A stretch of 32,119 nt of DNA, from assembly GCA_903847955.1 (NCBI GenBank), contig CAINFA010000098.1, positions 1-32,119 of the forward strand, in the 5' to 3' direction. Position numbers and translations under genes: made by a program. The notes below the pieces were generated by a model. That model searched no databases. It saw nothing but the letters and a program-made list of their open reading frames with translations, and had not been told where the DNA came from. Every line of letters starts with the position of its first letter. The stretch's first letter is position 1. This stretch comes from an uncultured Actinomycetes bacterium. Its GTDB lineage: Bacteria > Actinomycetota > Acidimicrobiia > Acidimicrobiales > RAAP-2. Below are positions 22,351 to 31,312 of this stretch, one piece after another.

Positions 22351-22452
22351 AGACGGTCCCTTCAGTAGTTCGCTGCGCTCCTGCCGAGGGCACGCGGCCA
22401 TCGACCCGAACTCCTCGCATTGGTTCCAACCGAGTCGCTACCCGACAGGCCG

Positions 22453-24039
22453 TTACCGCTTGGGATTACTCGAGTACGCGCTCTCGTAGCGGTAGGCGCC
22501 GTACCGGTACCGGTACCGGTACCGGTACCCGCCCGAGCCGAGCTCGGTGCTGTTGATCACCGTTCCTTCGAGCTTTCCACCGACGGCCCGGAGGCGAGAC
22601 ACGGCCTCAGCGATGGCCCTCGCGTGGGTGGCGCCGGCCTTGGCGATGACGATCGATGCATCGGCCGACTGCGTCAGGATCACGGTGTCGGTGATGGGCA
22701 GCACAGGTGGGCAGTCGATGATTACCAGGTCGTAGGTCCCCTTCAGCGCCGCGAGGATGTCATCCATTCGCTTGGATCCGAGGAGTTCCGACGGGTTCGG
22801 GGGGATTGGCCCAGAGGGCAGGATCGACAGGTTCGGGAGCGGCTCGTAGGTGAACGTTGCGTCCTCAAGCGACACCGAGTTCGCCAGCACCGAACTCAAG
22901 CCCTTGTCGTTCACCAAGCTGAAGTACTTATGCACCTCAGGACGCCGAAGGTCACCTCCGACCAAGATGGTGCGCAGCCCACCCACAGCGAGGGTTGCAC
23001 CGAGGTTCACTGCCGTCGTGGTCTTACCTTCGGAGTCATTGGGAGACGTCACGAGGATGACCTTGGTGTCAGACGTGTCGAGGCCAATGAACTGGATGGA
23101 CGTTCGCAGGCTTCGATAGGCCTCTGCCGCGATGGAGTTCGGGCGCTCCAAACTCAAGATCTTGTACTTGTCCTCTTCGGACCACTGCTCAAACGCCGGG
23201 ATGTCGGCGAGCACAGGAAGGCCATCGGATGCCGAGATGAGGCGGTTCTTGTCGCGAATCTTGTCATCGAAGTAGTCGATGATGAAGGTTGCACCGATGC
23301 CGAGCACCAACCCAATGAGTCCAGCGGCCGCCGTGTTGGTGAGCGTCTTGGGCGACGAAGGGGTCGTGGGAGGAATCGCTGCCGAGGTGCTCTGGGCACC
23401 ACTCGAGATGGTTTCCAAGGAAAGCTCAAGCTGGGTCAGGTTCGCCGTCACCGTCTGCAACTGACTCGAGAGCGTCTGCAGCTCGAGGTTCAGTGCCGTT
23501 GCCGCTGGACTCTTCTCGGGTAGGGCTGCAATCTCGGACTCCACTTGCGCGATCTGGGCTTGCAGGTTCGTCCGCTTCTGCTCCAAGACAGACTCTTGGG
23601 CCGCCACCTGTCCAGAGAACCGCTGCTGGGTGTACTCGATGTAGGACTGCACGTAGAGGTTGGCAACACGAGCTGCGTACACCGGATGGGGAGAGGACAC
23701 TGAGATCTCGACCACCGCGGTTTGTCCCACTTCGGTCGCCGTCGCTGGTGGAGCGGGGTGCCCCAGGTGCTTCGACACCAACTTCTGCACCTGGGTCGAC
23801 GTCGCAACTTGAACGCCTGTGGCGATGTCGGTGGCGCTGAGGGGAACGACCGATCCGTTGTAGGTCGACTGGTTCTGCGAGAGCAGCTGCATTTGGGCAG
23901 ATGCTGTGTACTCCTTGGTAGTCGTGAGCGACACGGCGAGGGCGAAGACGATCGCGATGATCGTCGTCACGAGGACCACGATCTTGTGCCGCGAGATTGC
24001 ACTCAAGTAGTCCGTGATGTTGCGCTCTTCGACTTGCAC
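22453..24039 (-). CDS. Wzz-type chain-length regulator fused to BY-kinase (polysaccharide co-polymerase/tyrosine autokinase)
   Basis: 528-residue protein combining both parts of a capsule/EPS regulator. A Wzz domain is framed by membrane helices at about 20-38 and 236-256, with an external coiled coil at about 148-212. The cytoplasmic kinase domain has Walker A SPNDSEGKTT (332-341), a Walker A' region ILVGGDLRRP (358-367) and Walker B LVIIDCPP (438-445). In Walker A' the usual first aspartate is replaced by glycine. The tail has eight tyrosines in the last 24 residues (from Y505), five of them in an alternating Tyr-Arg run encoded by a hexanucleotide repeat. The start is GTG 24039 with AAAGGAA upstream. 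It controls polymer length by cycles of tail phosphorylation, as known for the family. Confidence 0.92.
   Translation of the reverse strand: MQVEERNITDYLSAISRHKIVVLVTTIIAIVFALAVSLTTTKEYTASAQMQLLSQNQSTYNGSVVPLSATDIATGVQVATSTQVQKLVSKHLGHPAPPATATEVGQTAVVEISVSSPHPVYAARVANLYVQSYIEYTQQRFSGQVAAQESVLEQKRTNLQAQIAQVESEIAALPEKSPAATALNLELQTLSSQLQTVTANLTQLELSLETISSGAQSTSAAIPPTTPSSPKTLTNTAAAGLIGLVLGIGATFIIDYFDDKIRDKNRLISASDGLPVLADIPAFEQWSEEDKYKILSLERPNSIAAEAYRSLRTSIQFIGLDTSDTKVILVTSPNDSEGKTTTAVNLGATLAVGGLRTILVGGDLRRPEVHKYFSLVNDKGLSSVLANSVSLEDATFTYEPLPNLSILPSGPIPPNPSELLGSKRMDDILAALKGTYDLVIIDCPPVLPITDTVILTQSADASIVIAKAGATHARAIAEAVSRLRAVGGKLEGTVINSTELGSGGYRYRYRYRYGAYRYESAYSSNPKR
22501..22530. repeat. In-frame hexanucleotide tandem repeat (GTACCG) in the BY-kinase tail
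   Basis: Four perfect GTACCG units plus a fifth ending GTACCC. On the coding (minus) strand it reads as TACCGG repeats, giving alternating Tyr-Arg. Each gain or loss of a unit keeps the frame and changes the number of tyrosines by one. The unit contains the palindrome GGTACC. Confidence 0.9.
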
Positions 24040-24432
24040 GTCGTTCCTTTTCGTTCACGCTCTCGGGCGAAAGGTTGGCTGATCTTGGCTGCCAGCGTGG
24101 GCTGAGGGGCTCCAACGTAGGGCCATCTCACTCAACTGCAACTCTAGACCGAGATGGCTCCGCTCCGGGGCGGTACTCGAGGGGCAAGCGCAGGTCCCCG
24201 CTGGTCGCAGTGGCTCCAAGGACAACCGTTGCTCCGCCTCAGGCGGCGCCTGTGGCGATCCGTTCGACGCGTTGACCGAGCATCTGCGTGTGGTCAGGGC
24301 GCACCGGCCGCAATCGTGGTCGCGTCAGCCATTGGAGTTCGGACAGGGGTACCTCCAACCTGGTTCCCGAGATGGTCAATACCCCGGGGGTCGCCGGGTC
24401 GCGCCACCGCCGATGGCCACGGGGGAAATTCC
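24040..24432. other. 393-bp divergent intergenic region between BY-kinase and flippase
   Basis: No convincing gene: the frame open upstream of the flippase ATG is Arg/Trp/Pro-rich and not membrane-like. It must hold the divergent promoters of the EPS locus. The only clear structure I see is the 8-bp inverted repeat GCCATCTC (24122-24129)/GAGATGGC (24151-24158) with a 21-bp centre, a possible regulator site. Confidence 0.5.
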
Positions 24433-26052
24433 ATGCATAATCTCCCAATGACTTCTGCTGACCCCGATGGGGATCCCACCAACGCTCGGCAGAACAGACA
24501 GGATGCGGGCGCGTCGGCGTCCTCTGCGGCGGGCGGGTCCCCTGACACGGTCACGAAGCTGGCACGTGGTGGCGCGATCTCCTTCGTCGGCATCGTCTTC
24601 AACGCCATCGCCGGATTCGGAACCTTCATCCTCATTGGTCGGTCACTCTCTGTCGCCAACGCGGGCTCGGTGTTCGAAGTCATCGCATTGTTCACCGTCA
24701 TCACTGCATTCGCCGTCTTTGGCGCAGATACCGGGTTGTTGCGCTTCACCCCGATGTACCGCGATGCCCACCCTCAGCATCTGAAGCAGCTCTTCGTCGT
24801 CGCACTGCTACCGGCCACCGCGGTCTCTGCCCTCGCCGCTGGCGTCTTGTTCTGGTTCGCACCGCAGTTGTCCCACGCGCTCGAGGCATCGAGCGGACTC
24901 CACACCGTGAGCTTCCAAACCGAGCTCCGCGTGGTCATCCCGTTCCTACCCATCGCCGTTGCGAGCACGGTGGCCATCGCAGGCACCAGGTGCTACAGCA
25001 TCAAGCTCTCCTCTGGAGTGCAGTACTTCTTCATCCCAACCGCTCGACTGGCCCTCTTCGCCATCATCGGAGCGGTGAGCAAGAACCCGTCGCTGCTGTC
25101 GCTGGCCTGGGTGCTGCCGTACCTCGTGGCGTTCGTCGTGACCTTGGGCTACCTCGTGGGGCAGTCTCGCAAGGCCAGGGCCGGGCGTCACGGCGGAGCG
25201 GCCGTGGGTTGGCGTGCGACGTCGACGCTCTTCTGGAGGTTCAGCGCTCCCCGGAGCGTGTCGCAGACCTTCCAGATTCTCCTCTCGTGGCTCGACGTCC
25301 TGCTCGTCGGCGCGCTCGCCACCGCCAATGCTGCGGCCATCTACACCGTTGCGGGGCGGTACGCCACCGTTGGCATCTTCGCCTTGAGCGCGGTTCTTTT
25401 CGTCATCCCACCGCAGTTCGGAGCCCTGATCCACAGCAAGGACTTCCGAGAGCTCGGCCACCTCTACCAGACTTCGACGTGGTGGGTGATGCTGCTGTCG
25501 TGGCCACTGCTGATCTCGCTGCTGGTCTTCCCCTCCGCGGCCATGGGGATCTTCGGTGAGCACTACCGAGTTGGCGCGGTAGCGCTCGTGATCATCTCGG
25601 TGACGATGATCATCAACACCGCAACGGGCTGCAACGGAACCTTGGTGAACATGCTCGGCGGCGGAACGGTGAACGTCGTTGCCACCGGGGTGACCTTGTT
25701 CGTCAACGTATCGCTGAACCTCCTCCTGATCCCCCACCTCAATGAGACGGGCGCTGCTACAGCCTGGTTGGCTGCAGCGATCGCCAATGGCCTCATCTTG
25801 GCGCTCTACCTGTGGATCAAGAACCGCATCCACCCCTTTGGCAACGAGTACTGGACCATCGCCGTCTCTGTAGCGGTCTGCTACGTCGGGATCGAGGGGA
25901 CCTGCCGGCTGGCCTTTGGGGGCAGCTTGGCCGTGGCCATCTGCTCGGCCGTGGCGTCTACGGCTGCCTTGGCCATTGCGCTCTACGTGCTGCGTGCGCG
26001 GGTGTCGCTGGCACCGCTCCTCGCCATCGCTCGCCGGGCAGGCACGGCCTAG
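24433..26052 (+). CDS. Wzx/MATE-like polysaccharide flippase (oligosaccharide translocase)
   Basis: 539-residue protein with about 13-14 hydrophobic helices after a polar N-terminal tail of some 40 residues. The first helix, ARGGAISFVGIVFNAIAGFGTFILIGRSLS, and a mid-protein RFSAPRSVSQTFQILLSWLDVLLVGAL are typical of the MVF/polysaccharide-transport branch of the MOP superfamily (Wzx-like). It would flip undecaprenyl-linked repeat units outward for the Wzy-like polymerase encoded nearby. ATG 24433 is preceded by GGGGGAAATTCC; ATG 24448 is an alternative. It is the only rightward gene of the EPS locus and converges on the epimerase gene, ending 112 bp away. Confidence 0.87.
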   Translation: MHNLPMTSADPDGDPTNARQNRQDAGASASSAAGGSPDTVTKLARGGAISFVGIVFNAIAGFGTFILIGRSLSVANAGSVFEVIALFTVITAFAVFGADTGLLRFTPMYRDAHPQHLKQLFVVALLPATAVSALAAGVLFWFAPQLSHALEASSGLHTVSFQTELRVVIPFLPIAVASTVAIAGTRCYSIKLSSGVQYFFIPTARLALFAIIGAVSKNPSLLSLAWVLPYLVAFVVTLGYLVGQSRKARAGRHGGAAVGWRATSTLFWRFSAPRSVSQTFQILLSWLDVLLVGALATANAAAIYTVAGRYATVGIFALSAVLFVIPPQFGALIHSKDFRELGHLYQTSTWWVMLLSWPLLISLLVFPSAAMGIFGEHYRVGAVALVIISVTMIINTATGCNGTLVNMLGGGTVNVVATGVTLFVNVSLNLLLIPHLNETGAATAWLAAAIANGLILALYLWIKNRIHPFGNEYWTIAVSVAVCYVGIEGTCRLAFGGSLAVAICSAVASTAALAIALYVLRARVSLAPLLAIARRAGTA

Positions 26053-26101
26053 GCGCACCGAAGGATGCGACGAAGGGTCCTTGGCTCCTGACCTCGACGA
26101 A

Positions 26102-26135
26102 CACCTTCGCCTCTTCGGCGGCGACCACCAAGGTG
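26102..26135. terminator. Possible bidirectional stem-loop between flippase and epimerase genes
   Basis: CACCTT (26102-26107) pairs with AAGGTG (26130-26135), with an inner CGCC/GGCG pairing, in the 112-bp convergent gap. There is no T tract, so this is a weak call. Confidence 0.3.
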
Positions 26136-26164
26136 ATCACCTACGAGACGCGACGAGGGCCTCG

Positions 26165-27145
26165 CTAGTTCCAGAGCTCGTCGGTGTCGAGCAGCTCCGG
26201 GCGTTGCTCGAGCCAGGCAACTTGGTGCACGAGGCCCTCGTGCACTGAGACCTTGGGCTCCCAACCGAGGAGCTGCTTGGCGCGGGAGTTGTCACCACCA
26301 GTACGCAGCACGTCACCCGCAACGGCACCTGACTTCAAGATCGAGGCCGGACGACCGACCGCCTTCTCGATGATGCCGATCGTCTCGATCAACTCGATGC
26401 CGGACCCACCGCAGATGTTGAAGAACACACCGGGCTCGAGATCGGCGGTCAACGACCGCAGGTTGGCGTCCACGACGTCAGAGATGAACGTGAAGTCGCG
26501 CACCTGCGCGCCACTCCCGAACACCCTGATGGTCTCGCCCTTGATCACGCTGGCACAGAACCGCGTGAACGCCATGTCAGGCCGCTGCCAAGGTCCGTAC
26601 ACGGTGAAGTAGCGCAACGACACCGTCGGCACGCCGAAGGTCCGGGCGTAGGCACTCATGAGGTGCTCAGCAGCCAACTTCGACACGCCATAGGGGCTCA
26701 CGGGAGCCGGAAGCTGCGATTCGGTGGTCGGGAACGAGGCGGCATCACCGTAGATCGATGATGACGACGCGTACACGAGCCGTCGCAGCTTGGGTGAGGT
26801 CCGAGCGGACTCGAGGAGTCGCTGGGTAGCCAAGATGTTGTCGCGCACGTACCCGGCGAAGTCGACGCCCCACGACGACCGAACGCCGGGCTGGCCGGCT
26901 TGGTGGAGCACGTAGTCCGCACGGTGGATGATCGGATCGAGGTCGGCTGAGGACAGGTCGACGTCGCACAACTCGAAGTTGTCGACCTCGAGCCGGGCGA
27001 GCGACGAACGCTTCCACGACTGGCTGTAGTACGGGTTGAAGTCATCGACACCGATGACGTGGTTCTCCGGGTTCTTCAGGAGCTCCTCGGCGATGCTGCT
27101 CCCAACGAACCCAGCGGCTCCGGTGATCAAGTAGGTAGTGGTCAC
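26165..27145 (-). CDS. NAD-dependent nucleotide-sugar epimerase/dehydratase
   Basis: 326-residue extended SDR. The NAD-binding motif TTTYLITGAAGFVGSSIAEELL is at the N-terminus, VDDFNPYY follows the second strand, and the catalytic region has SSSSIYGD and then YGVSKLAAEHL (Tyr-x3-Lys). The sequence FTVYGPWQRPDMAFTRF resembles UDP-glucuronate and UDP-glucose 4-epimerases. It would supply an activated sugar for the polysaccharide made by this locus; the sugar is not determined. GTG 27145 has GGAAGG 8 nt upstream and lies 1 bp after the stop of the upstream glycosyltransferase gene, so the two are translationally linked. Confidence 0.9.
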   Translation of the reverse strand: MTTTYLITGAAGFVGSSIAEELLKNPENHVIGVDDFNPYYSQSWKRSSLARLEVDNFELCDVDLSSADLDPIIHRADYVLHQAGQPGVRSSWGVDFAGYVRDNILATQRLLESARTSPKLRRLVYASSSSIYGDAASFPTTESQLPAPVSPYGVSKLAAEHLMSAYARTFGVPTVSLRYFTVYGPWQRPDMAFTRFCASVIKGETIRVFGSGAQVRDFTFISDVVDANLRSLTADLEPGVFFNICGGSGIELIETIGIIEKAVGRPASILKSGAVAGDVLRTGGDNSRAKQLLGWEPKVSVHEGLVHQVAWLEQRPELLDTDELWN

Positions 27146-27146
27146 G

Positions 27147-28358
27147 TCAAGAACCTTCCGGAGACTTCGGCGAGGGATGTGACTCCGAAGGTAGTCCATC
27201 ACCTGAGGTCAACTGAAAGAGCCGTGGGATGATGGTCGACGCCGACAGTTCGTTGACCGAAGAGCGCGCACGCTCAGGTGCACAGGTCGAGGCCGTCATG
27301 ATGCCACGAGCCAAGTCATCTGCGCTTCGAGTCGAGACCGATGCACCGTTGGAGCCGGTTGCAACCAAGGCGCCCGTGTCGCTCCCATCGGTGACTGCCG
27401 CCGGGAGTCCGCTCGCGAGCGCCTCGACCAAGACTCGAGGGAAGCCCTCGTAGCCTGGATGCGAGGTCATCAAGAAGACGCGACCCTCGCGCATGATCTT
27501 CGCGGTGTCTTCGGGGGTGCGACGACCGTGCAAGATGACGTCGTCCTCGAGGCGCAATGCACGGACATGGGCCTGGCACTCGTCGAGGAGTGAACCAGCC
27601 CCGACGAGGTCGAACTTCCAGTCGCTCGCTCCGTCGAGTCGGCGGAGGGCCGCGAAGGCATCGAGGGCGAGCATCGGGTCCTTCGGCTTCTCGGCCCTAC
27701 CCACCCACACCACCCTGTTGGTAGTGGACCGCTCAGTGGCTGGAAAGAACAGCGCCTCGTCGTACCACGTTGGCAGTGAGTGCGTTCGAGTGCTGAGGTG
27801 CTGGGCGCTCTCACCAAAGGTTGGGTTGAAGATGATCGTTGAGTCTGCGGCGGAGATCAACCGCTGCTCGAGCCGGTGGTGGACGTTGCTGGCGTGCTTC
27901 CAGAACGAGTCCGTGCTCCCCGAGGTGAGTCCCGTCTGCTGGGTGTGGATGAAGTACGTGAATCGCCTCGATGCGAACACCTGGTGCACAGCCGTGGCCG
28001 TATCGACCCGGTGCGCCTGCACGAGGGCCGGTCGAACCTTGGAACGCACGCCGAACCGCAGCATTCCGGCGATCAACCGAACCGAGTGGGGAATGCGACG
28101 CACTTGGTCGTTCGGGTCGAGGTTCGCCACCGGCATGAACCGGAAGGCGCCTCCTCCGAGGTCATGCTCCTCCCAGACGCCGAGGGTTCGTGATGAGTCT
28201 CCGTCGGCCACGACACCCACCACCGCGATCTCGGTTCCCGCCGGCTTGTACTTCAACATCCCCCGGAGGCACGTGTCGATCCCGCCCGGCGTGGGTCGCT
28301 GTGGATCGAATTGGTGCACGATCAATCGCTCGACTTCGAAGGAACCAACCTTCGCCAT
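27147..28358 (-). CDS. GT4-family glycosyltransferase
   Basis: 403-residue GT-B glycosyltransferase. The N-terminal acceptor domain contains HQFDPQRPTPGGIDT, a glycine-rich loop typical of GT4 enzymes. The C-terminal nucleotide-sugar domain has RVVWVGRAEKPKDPMLALDAFA and the SHPGYEGFPRVLVEALASGLPAA segment with the E-x7-E type motif. It would add a sugar to the lipid-linked repeat unit at the cytosolic face of the membrane. The ATG at 28358 is the simplest start, but TAGGTT (minus strand, 28366-28361) lies only 2 nt before it, so if that hexamer is a true -10 the start must be further in, for example the TTG at codon 12. It is upstream of and coupled to the epimerase gene. Confidence 0.88.
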   Translation of the reverse strand: MAKVGSFEVERLIVHQFDPQRPTPGGIDTCLRGMLKYKPAGTEIAVVGVVADGDSSRTLGVWEEHDLGGGAFRFMPVANLDPNDQVRRIPHSVRLIAGMLRFGVRSKVRPALVQAHRVDTATAVHQVFASRRFTYFIHTQQTGLTSGSTDSFWKHASNVHHRLEQRLISAADSTIIFNPTFGESAQHLSTRTHSLPTWYDEALFFPATERSTTNRVVWVGRAEKPKDPMLALDAFAALRRLDGASDWKFDLVGAGSLLDECQAHVRALRLEDDVILHGRRTPEDTAKIMREGRVFLMTSHPGYEGFPRVLVEALASGLPAAVTDGSDTGALVATGSNGASVSTRSADDLARGIMTASTCAPERARSSVNELSASTIIPRLFQLTSGDGLPSESHPSPKSPEGS

Positions 28359-28466
28359 GCAACCTACCCAGTCTTGACGGGAAGCGTTTAGGCTACATCT
28401 CGGTTCTCAAAGGCGAAATACCTATTGGCAGATTTCGATGTAGGACGACGCCGATACTGGCGAGCA

Positions 28467-29333
28467 TCAGGACTTCGTTTGCCAACGCCTTCGGAAGTTC
28501 GAGAAGGCGAGGCGAACGAAGAACGGCAGGTCGTAGACGAGGTACCGTGTCGCGAGGCGCTTCGGTTCTTGCACGAGTCGGTACAGCCACTCGAGGCCGG
28601 TGCGCTGCATCCACTCAGGCGCCCGCTCGAATTCCCCTGAAGCAATCGACAGCGAGACACCAATCCCGAGGAACCAGGTGTTGGGGAGCTTGGCGCGCAA
28701 CTCGAGAATCATCTTCTCTTGTTTCGGAAACCCAAGGCCCACGTAGCAAATCGAAGGGCGTGCCGCGACGACCGCATCAACAGCGGCTGCGACTTGCACG
28801 GGATCAAGGTCGAAGTTCCTCGGAGGGCACAGCGCCCCAACGACCTTGAGGGAAGGGAAGCGCTCGGTGAGCACCTCAGCGGCCCCTTCGGCTGCACCTT
28901 CGTTGCCACCGAGCAAGAACACCGACAACCCAGCAGAAGCTGCGGCTTCGCTCAAGCTCCAGATGAGCGAGGACCCGGTCACCCGCTCGGGGAGCTCAGT
29001 GCCGAGGACCTTGGAACTCCAGATGATGGGCATGCCGTCGGGGGCCACGATGTCAGCACACGAAACCATGTCCATGATCTCAGCGTCACCGGTGATCTGC
29101 CGGAGGATGTCGGTGTTGATCGTGAGCACCCAGCCGCCACGCTCCTGGTTCGCGGCTCCCACGATGGTGGCAACGACCGTCTGCTCATCGAGGGCATCGA
29201 AGTCGACGCCGTAGATGTTGACCCGCGGAGGCCTTGGTGCCTGTCCCGCCGAACTTCCGTCGTCTCTCCGCACGATGTCTAGCCTTCCGGCGCAATCGCT
29301 GCGCATACCAACGAACTCAGGATCCAGAGCCAT
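28467..29333 (-). CDS. WecG/TagA/CpsF-family (GT26) glycosyltransferase
   Basis: 288-residue GT26 enzyme. Signatures are VNIYGVDFDALDEQTVVATI, then VLTINTDILRQ, the DIVAPDGMPIIW segment with the conserved Asp, FLLGGNEGAAEGAAEVL and YVGLGFPKQEKMI. Family members transfer N-acetylmannosamine-type or glucose residues to lipid-linked intermediates early in wall teichoic acid, enterobacterial common antigen or EPS synthesis. It would therefore add the second sugar here; the identity is unknown. A membrane-associating basic C-terminus (VRLAFSNFRRRWQTKS) is present, as usual. The start is uncertain: ATG 29333 lacks a ribosome binding site, and a start at codon 18 is possible since the domain begins near residue 38. 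Confidence 0.88.
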   Translation of the reverse strand: MALDPEFVGMRSDCAGRLDIVRRDDGSSAGQAPRPPRVNIYGVDFDALDEQTVVATIVGAANQERGGWVLTINTDILRQITGDAEIMDMVSCADIVAPDGMPIIWSSKVLGTELPERVTGSSLIWSLSEAAASAGLSVFLLGGNEGAAEGAAEVLTERFPSLKVVGALCPPRNFDLDPVQVAAAVDAVVAARPSICYVGLGFPKQEKMILELRAKLPNTWFLGIGVSLSIASGEFERAPEWMQRTGLEWLYRLVQEPKRLATRYLVYDLPFFVRLAFSNFRRRWQTKS

Positions 29334-29407
29334 CAAGCATCGCTCTGACCGTAGCACCGTCGCGAATCACGACGGAAAGACCCTGTCGCCTCGAAGCGAA
29401 CCTCGGC

Positions 29408-31312
29408 TCACTCGTTGGTTGAACGCCGCTCCAAGAGTTCAATGATCTGCTCCGCTGCGTCCTCGGGCGAGGTCACGGTCGTGTCGATCCGCACGTCGGG
29501 CGCCCGCGGGGCTTCGTAGGTCGAGTCGACTCCGGTGAAGTTCGCAATCTCACCACTGCGAACCTTCTTGAACAGACCCTTGGGGTCACGCTGCTCACAA
29601 ACTTCGAGCGGGGTGTCGACGAAGACCTCGATGAACTCTCCTGGCTGCACCCGGGTCTTGGCGAGGTAGCGCTCGGAACGGAACGGTGAGATGAAGCTGG
29701 CGATCACGATGAGCCCGGCATCGAGCATGAGGTTGGACACCTCAGAGACACGCCGGATGTTCTCTACTCGGTCGCCGTTGGTGAAGCCGAGGTCGCGGCT
29801 GAGCCCGTGGCGCACGTTATCGCCGTCGAGCAAGTAGGTGTGCCGGCCGAGGGCGTAGAGCTTGCGCTCGAGCGCGTTGGCGATGGTCGTCTTACCCGCT
29901 CCCGACAGCCCCGTGAGCCACACGAGAGCAGGGCGTTGACCCTTGAGCGCGGCTCGAGCTTCCTTGTTGACCTCGGTGTTCTGCCAGTGGACGTTGGACG
30001 AACGCCGGAGCGAGAACTGCAGCAGGCCGGCCCCGACCGTGGCGCTGTTGAAGCGATCCACCAAGATGAAGCCGCCCATCTGGCGGTTCTCGGTGTAGGG
30101 GTCGAAGGCGATGGTGCGATCGAGGGAGATGTTGCAGACCCCGATGTCGTTGAGCTCCAAGGTGGCGGCGGTGGTTCGCTCGAGGGAGTTCACGTTGACC
30201 TTGTACTTCGGGTGGTCCACGGTGACCCCGACCGTGCGGGTCCCGATCTTGAGCAGGTAGGGACGCCCGGGCAGCATGGGGTAGTCGCTCATCCACACGA
30301 TGTGGGCCTCGAACTGGTCCGCCACGCCAGGGGGGTTGGCGTCGGTGGCGAGCACGTCGCCACGGCTGACGTCGATCTCATCGGTCAAGGTGATGGTGAC
30401 CGATTGGTCGGCCACCGCCTCGGTGACCTCGACGTCACCGACGAAGATCTTGGCCACCGTGCTGCGCTGGCCCGAGGGGAGCACCTGCAGGGCATCGCCA
30501 ACGGCGACGGTGCCCGAGGCGATCTGTCCGGCGAAGCCCCGGAAGTCGAGGTTGGGCCGGTTCACCCACTGCACCGGCATCCTGAAGGGCTCGGCCTGGA
30601 GGTCCACCTCGACGTCGACGGTTTCGAGGTGCTCGATCAGGGTAGGGCCGGTGTACCACGGGGTTGAGCCGGAGCGCTCGGTGATGTTGTCCCCCCGCAG
30701 CGCCGACATCGGAATGGCCACGATCTCGCCCATGCCGAGCTCGTCGGCGAAGGCTTGGTAGTCCGCCACGATCTGGTTGAAGACGGCCTCGTCGTAGTCA
30801 ACGAGGTCGAGCTTGTTCACCGCCAAGACGATGTGACGGATCCCGAGCAGGTTGACGAGGTAGCTGTGCCGACGGGTCTGGGTCAGCACACCCTTGCGGG
30901 CGTCGATCAAGATCACGGCCAGATCTGCAGTGGAGGCCCCGGTGACCATGTTGCGGGTGTACTGCTCGTGGCCGGGCGTATCGGCCACGATGAACTTGCG
31001 GGCTTCGGTGGTGAAGAAGCGGTAGGCCACGTCGATGGTGATGCCCTGCTCACGCTCAGCCGAGAGTCCGTCGACCAACAGGGCGAAGTCGAGCTCACCG
31101 CCTTGGGTCCCGACCGCCTTGGAGTCCGCCTCGAGCGCAGCGAGGTGGTCCTCGAAGACCAACTTGGATTCGTACAGCAGCCGGCCAATCAGGGTGGACT
31201 TGCCGTCGTCGACGCTGCCACAGGTGATCAGCCGCAGCATGGACTTGCCCTCGTGGGCCTTGAGGTACGCCTCGATGTCCTCGGCGGCCAAGTCGCCAGC
31301 GATGTGGCTCAC
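29408..31312 (-). CDS. cysNC: Bifunctional sulfate adenylyltransferase subunit 1/adenylylsulfate kinase (CysNC/NodQ type)
   Basis: 634-residue fusion. The N-terminal part is the EF-Tu-like GTPase CysN, with P-loop GSVDDGKST (32-40), ADTPGHEQYTRNM (G3) and NKLDLVD (G4). It drives APS synthesis by CysD. The C-terminal ~170 residues are APS kinase (CysC), with P-loop GLSGAGKTT (468-476), DGDNVRHGL and FISPFRSER, making PAPS. The start GTG 31312 shares one base with the cysD stop (TAGTG), a tightly coupled pair. Having a kinase domain means PAPS is made, usable for sulfate reduction or for sulfotransferases. It ends about 75 bp from the start of the GT26 gene, on the same strand. Confidence 0.95.
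   Translation of the reverse strand: MSHIAGDLAAEDIEAYLKAHEGKSMLRLITCGSVDDGKSTLIGRLLYESKLVFEDHLAALEADSKAVGTQGGELDFALLVDGLSAEREQGITIDVAYRFFTTEARKFIVADTPGHEQYTRNMVTGASTADLAVILIDARKGVLTQTRRHSYLVNLLGIRHIVLAVNKLDLVDYDEAVFNQIVADYQAFADELGMGEIVAIPMSALRGDNITERSGSTPWYTGPTLIEHLETVDVEVDLQAEPFRMPVQWVNRPNLDFRGFAGQIASGTVAVGDALQVLPSGQRSTVAKIFVGDVEVTEAVADQSVTITLTDEIDVSRGDVLATDANPPGVADQFEAHIVWMSDYPMLPGRPYLLKIGTRTVGVTVDHPKYKVNVNSLERTTAATLELNDIGVCNISLDRTIAFDPYTENRQMGGFILVDRFNSATVGAGLLQFSLRRSSNVHWQNTEVNKEARAALKGQRPALVWLTGLSGAGKTTIANALERKLYALGRHTYLLDGDNVRHGLSRDLGFTNGDRVENIRRVSEVSNLMLDAGLIVIASFISPFRSERYLAKTRVQPGEFIEVFVDTPLEVCEQRDPKGLFKKVRSGEIANFTGVDSTYEAPRAPDVRIDTTVTSPEDAAEQIIELLERRSTNE

Noticed and set aside
24946-26058. 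370-codon open frame on the minus strand
   Set aside because: Antisense to the flippase; the product is highly polar and Arg/Asp/Gln-rich, as expected of a shadow frame.
28361-28366. TAGGTT as a leaderless -10 for the GT4 gene
   Set aside because: The spacer to ATG 28358 is only 2 nt, not the 6 nt seen at the other starts, and no start codon lies at the right distance.
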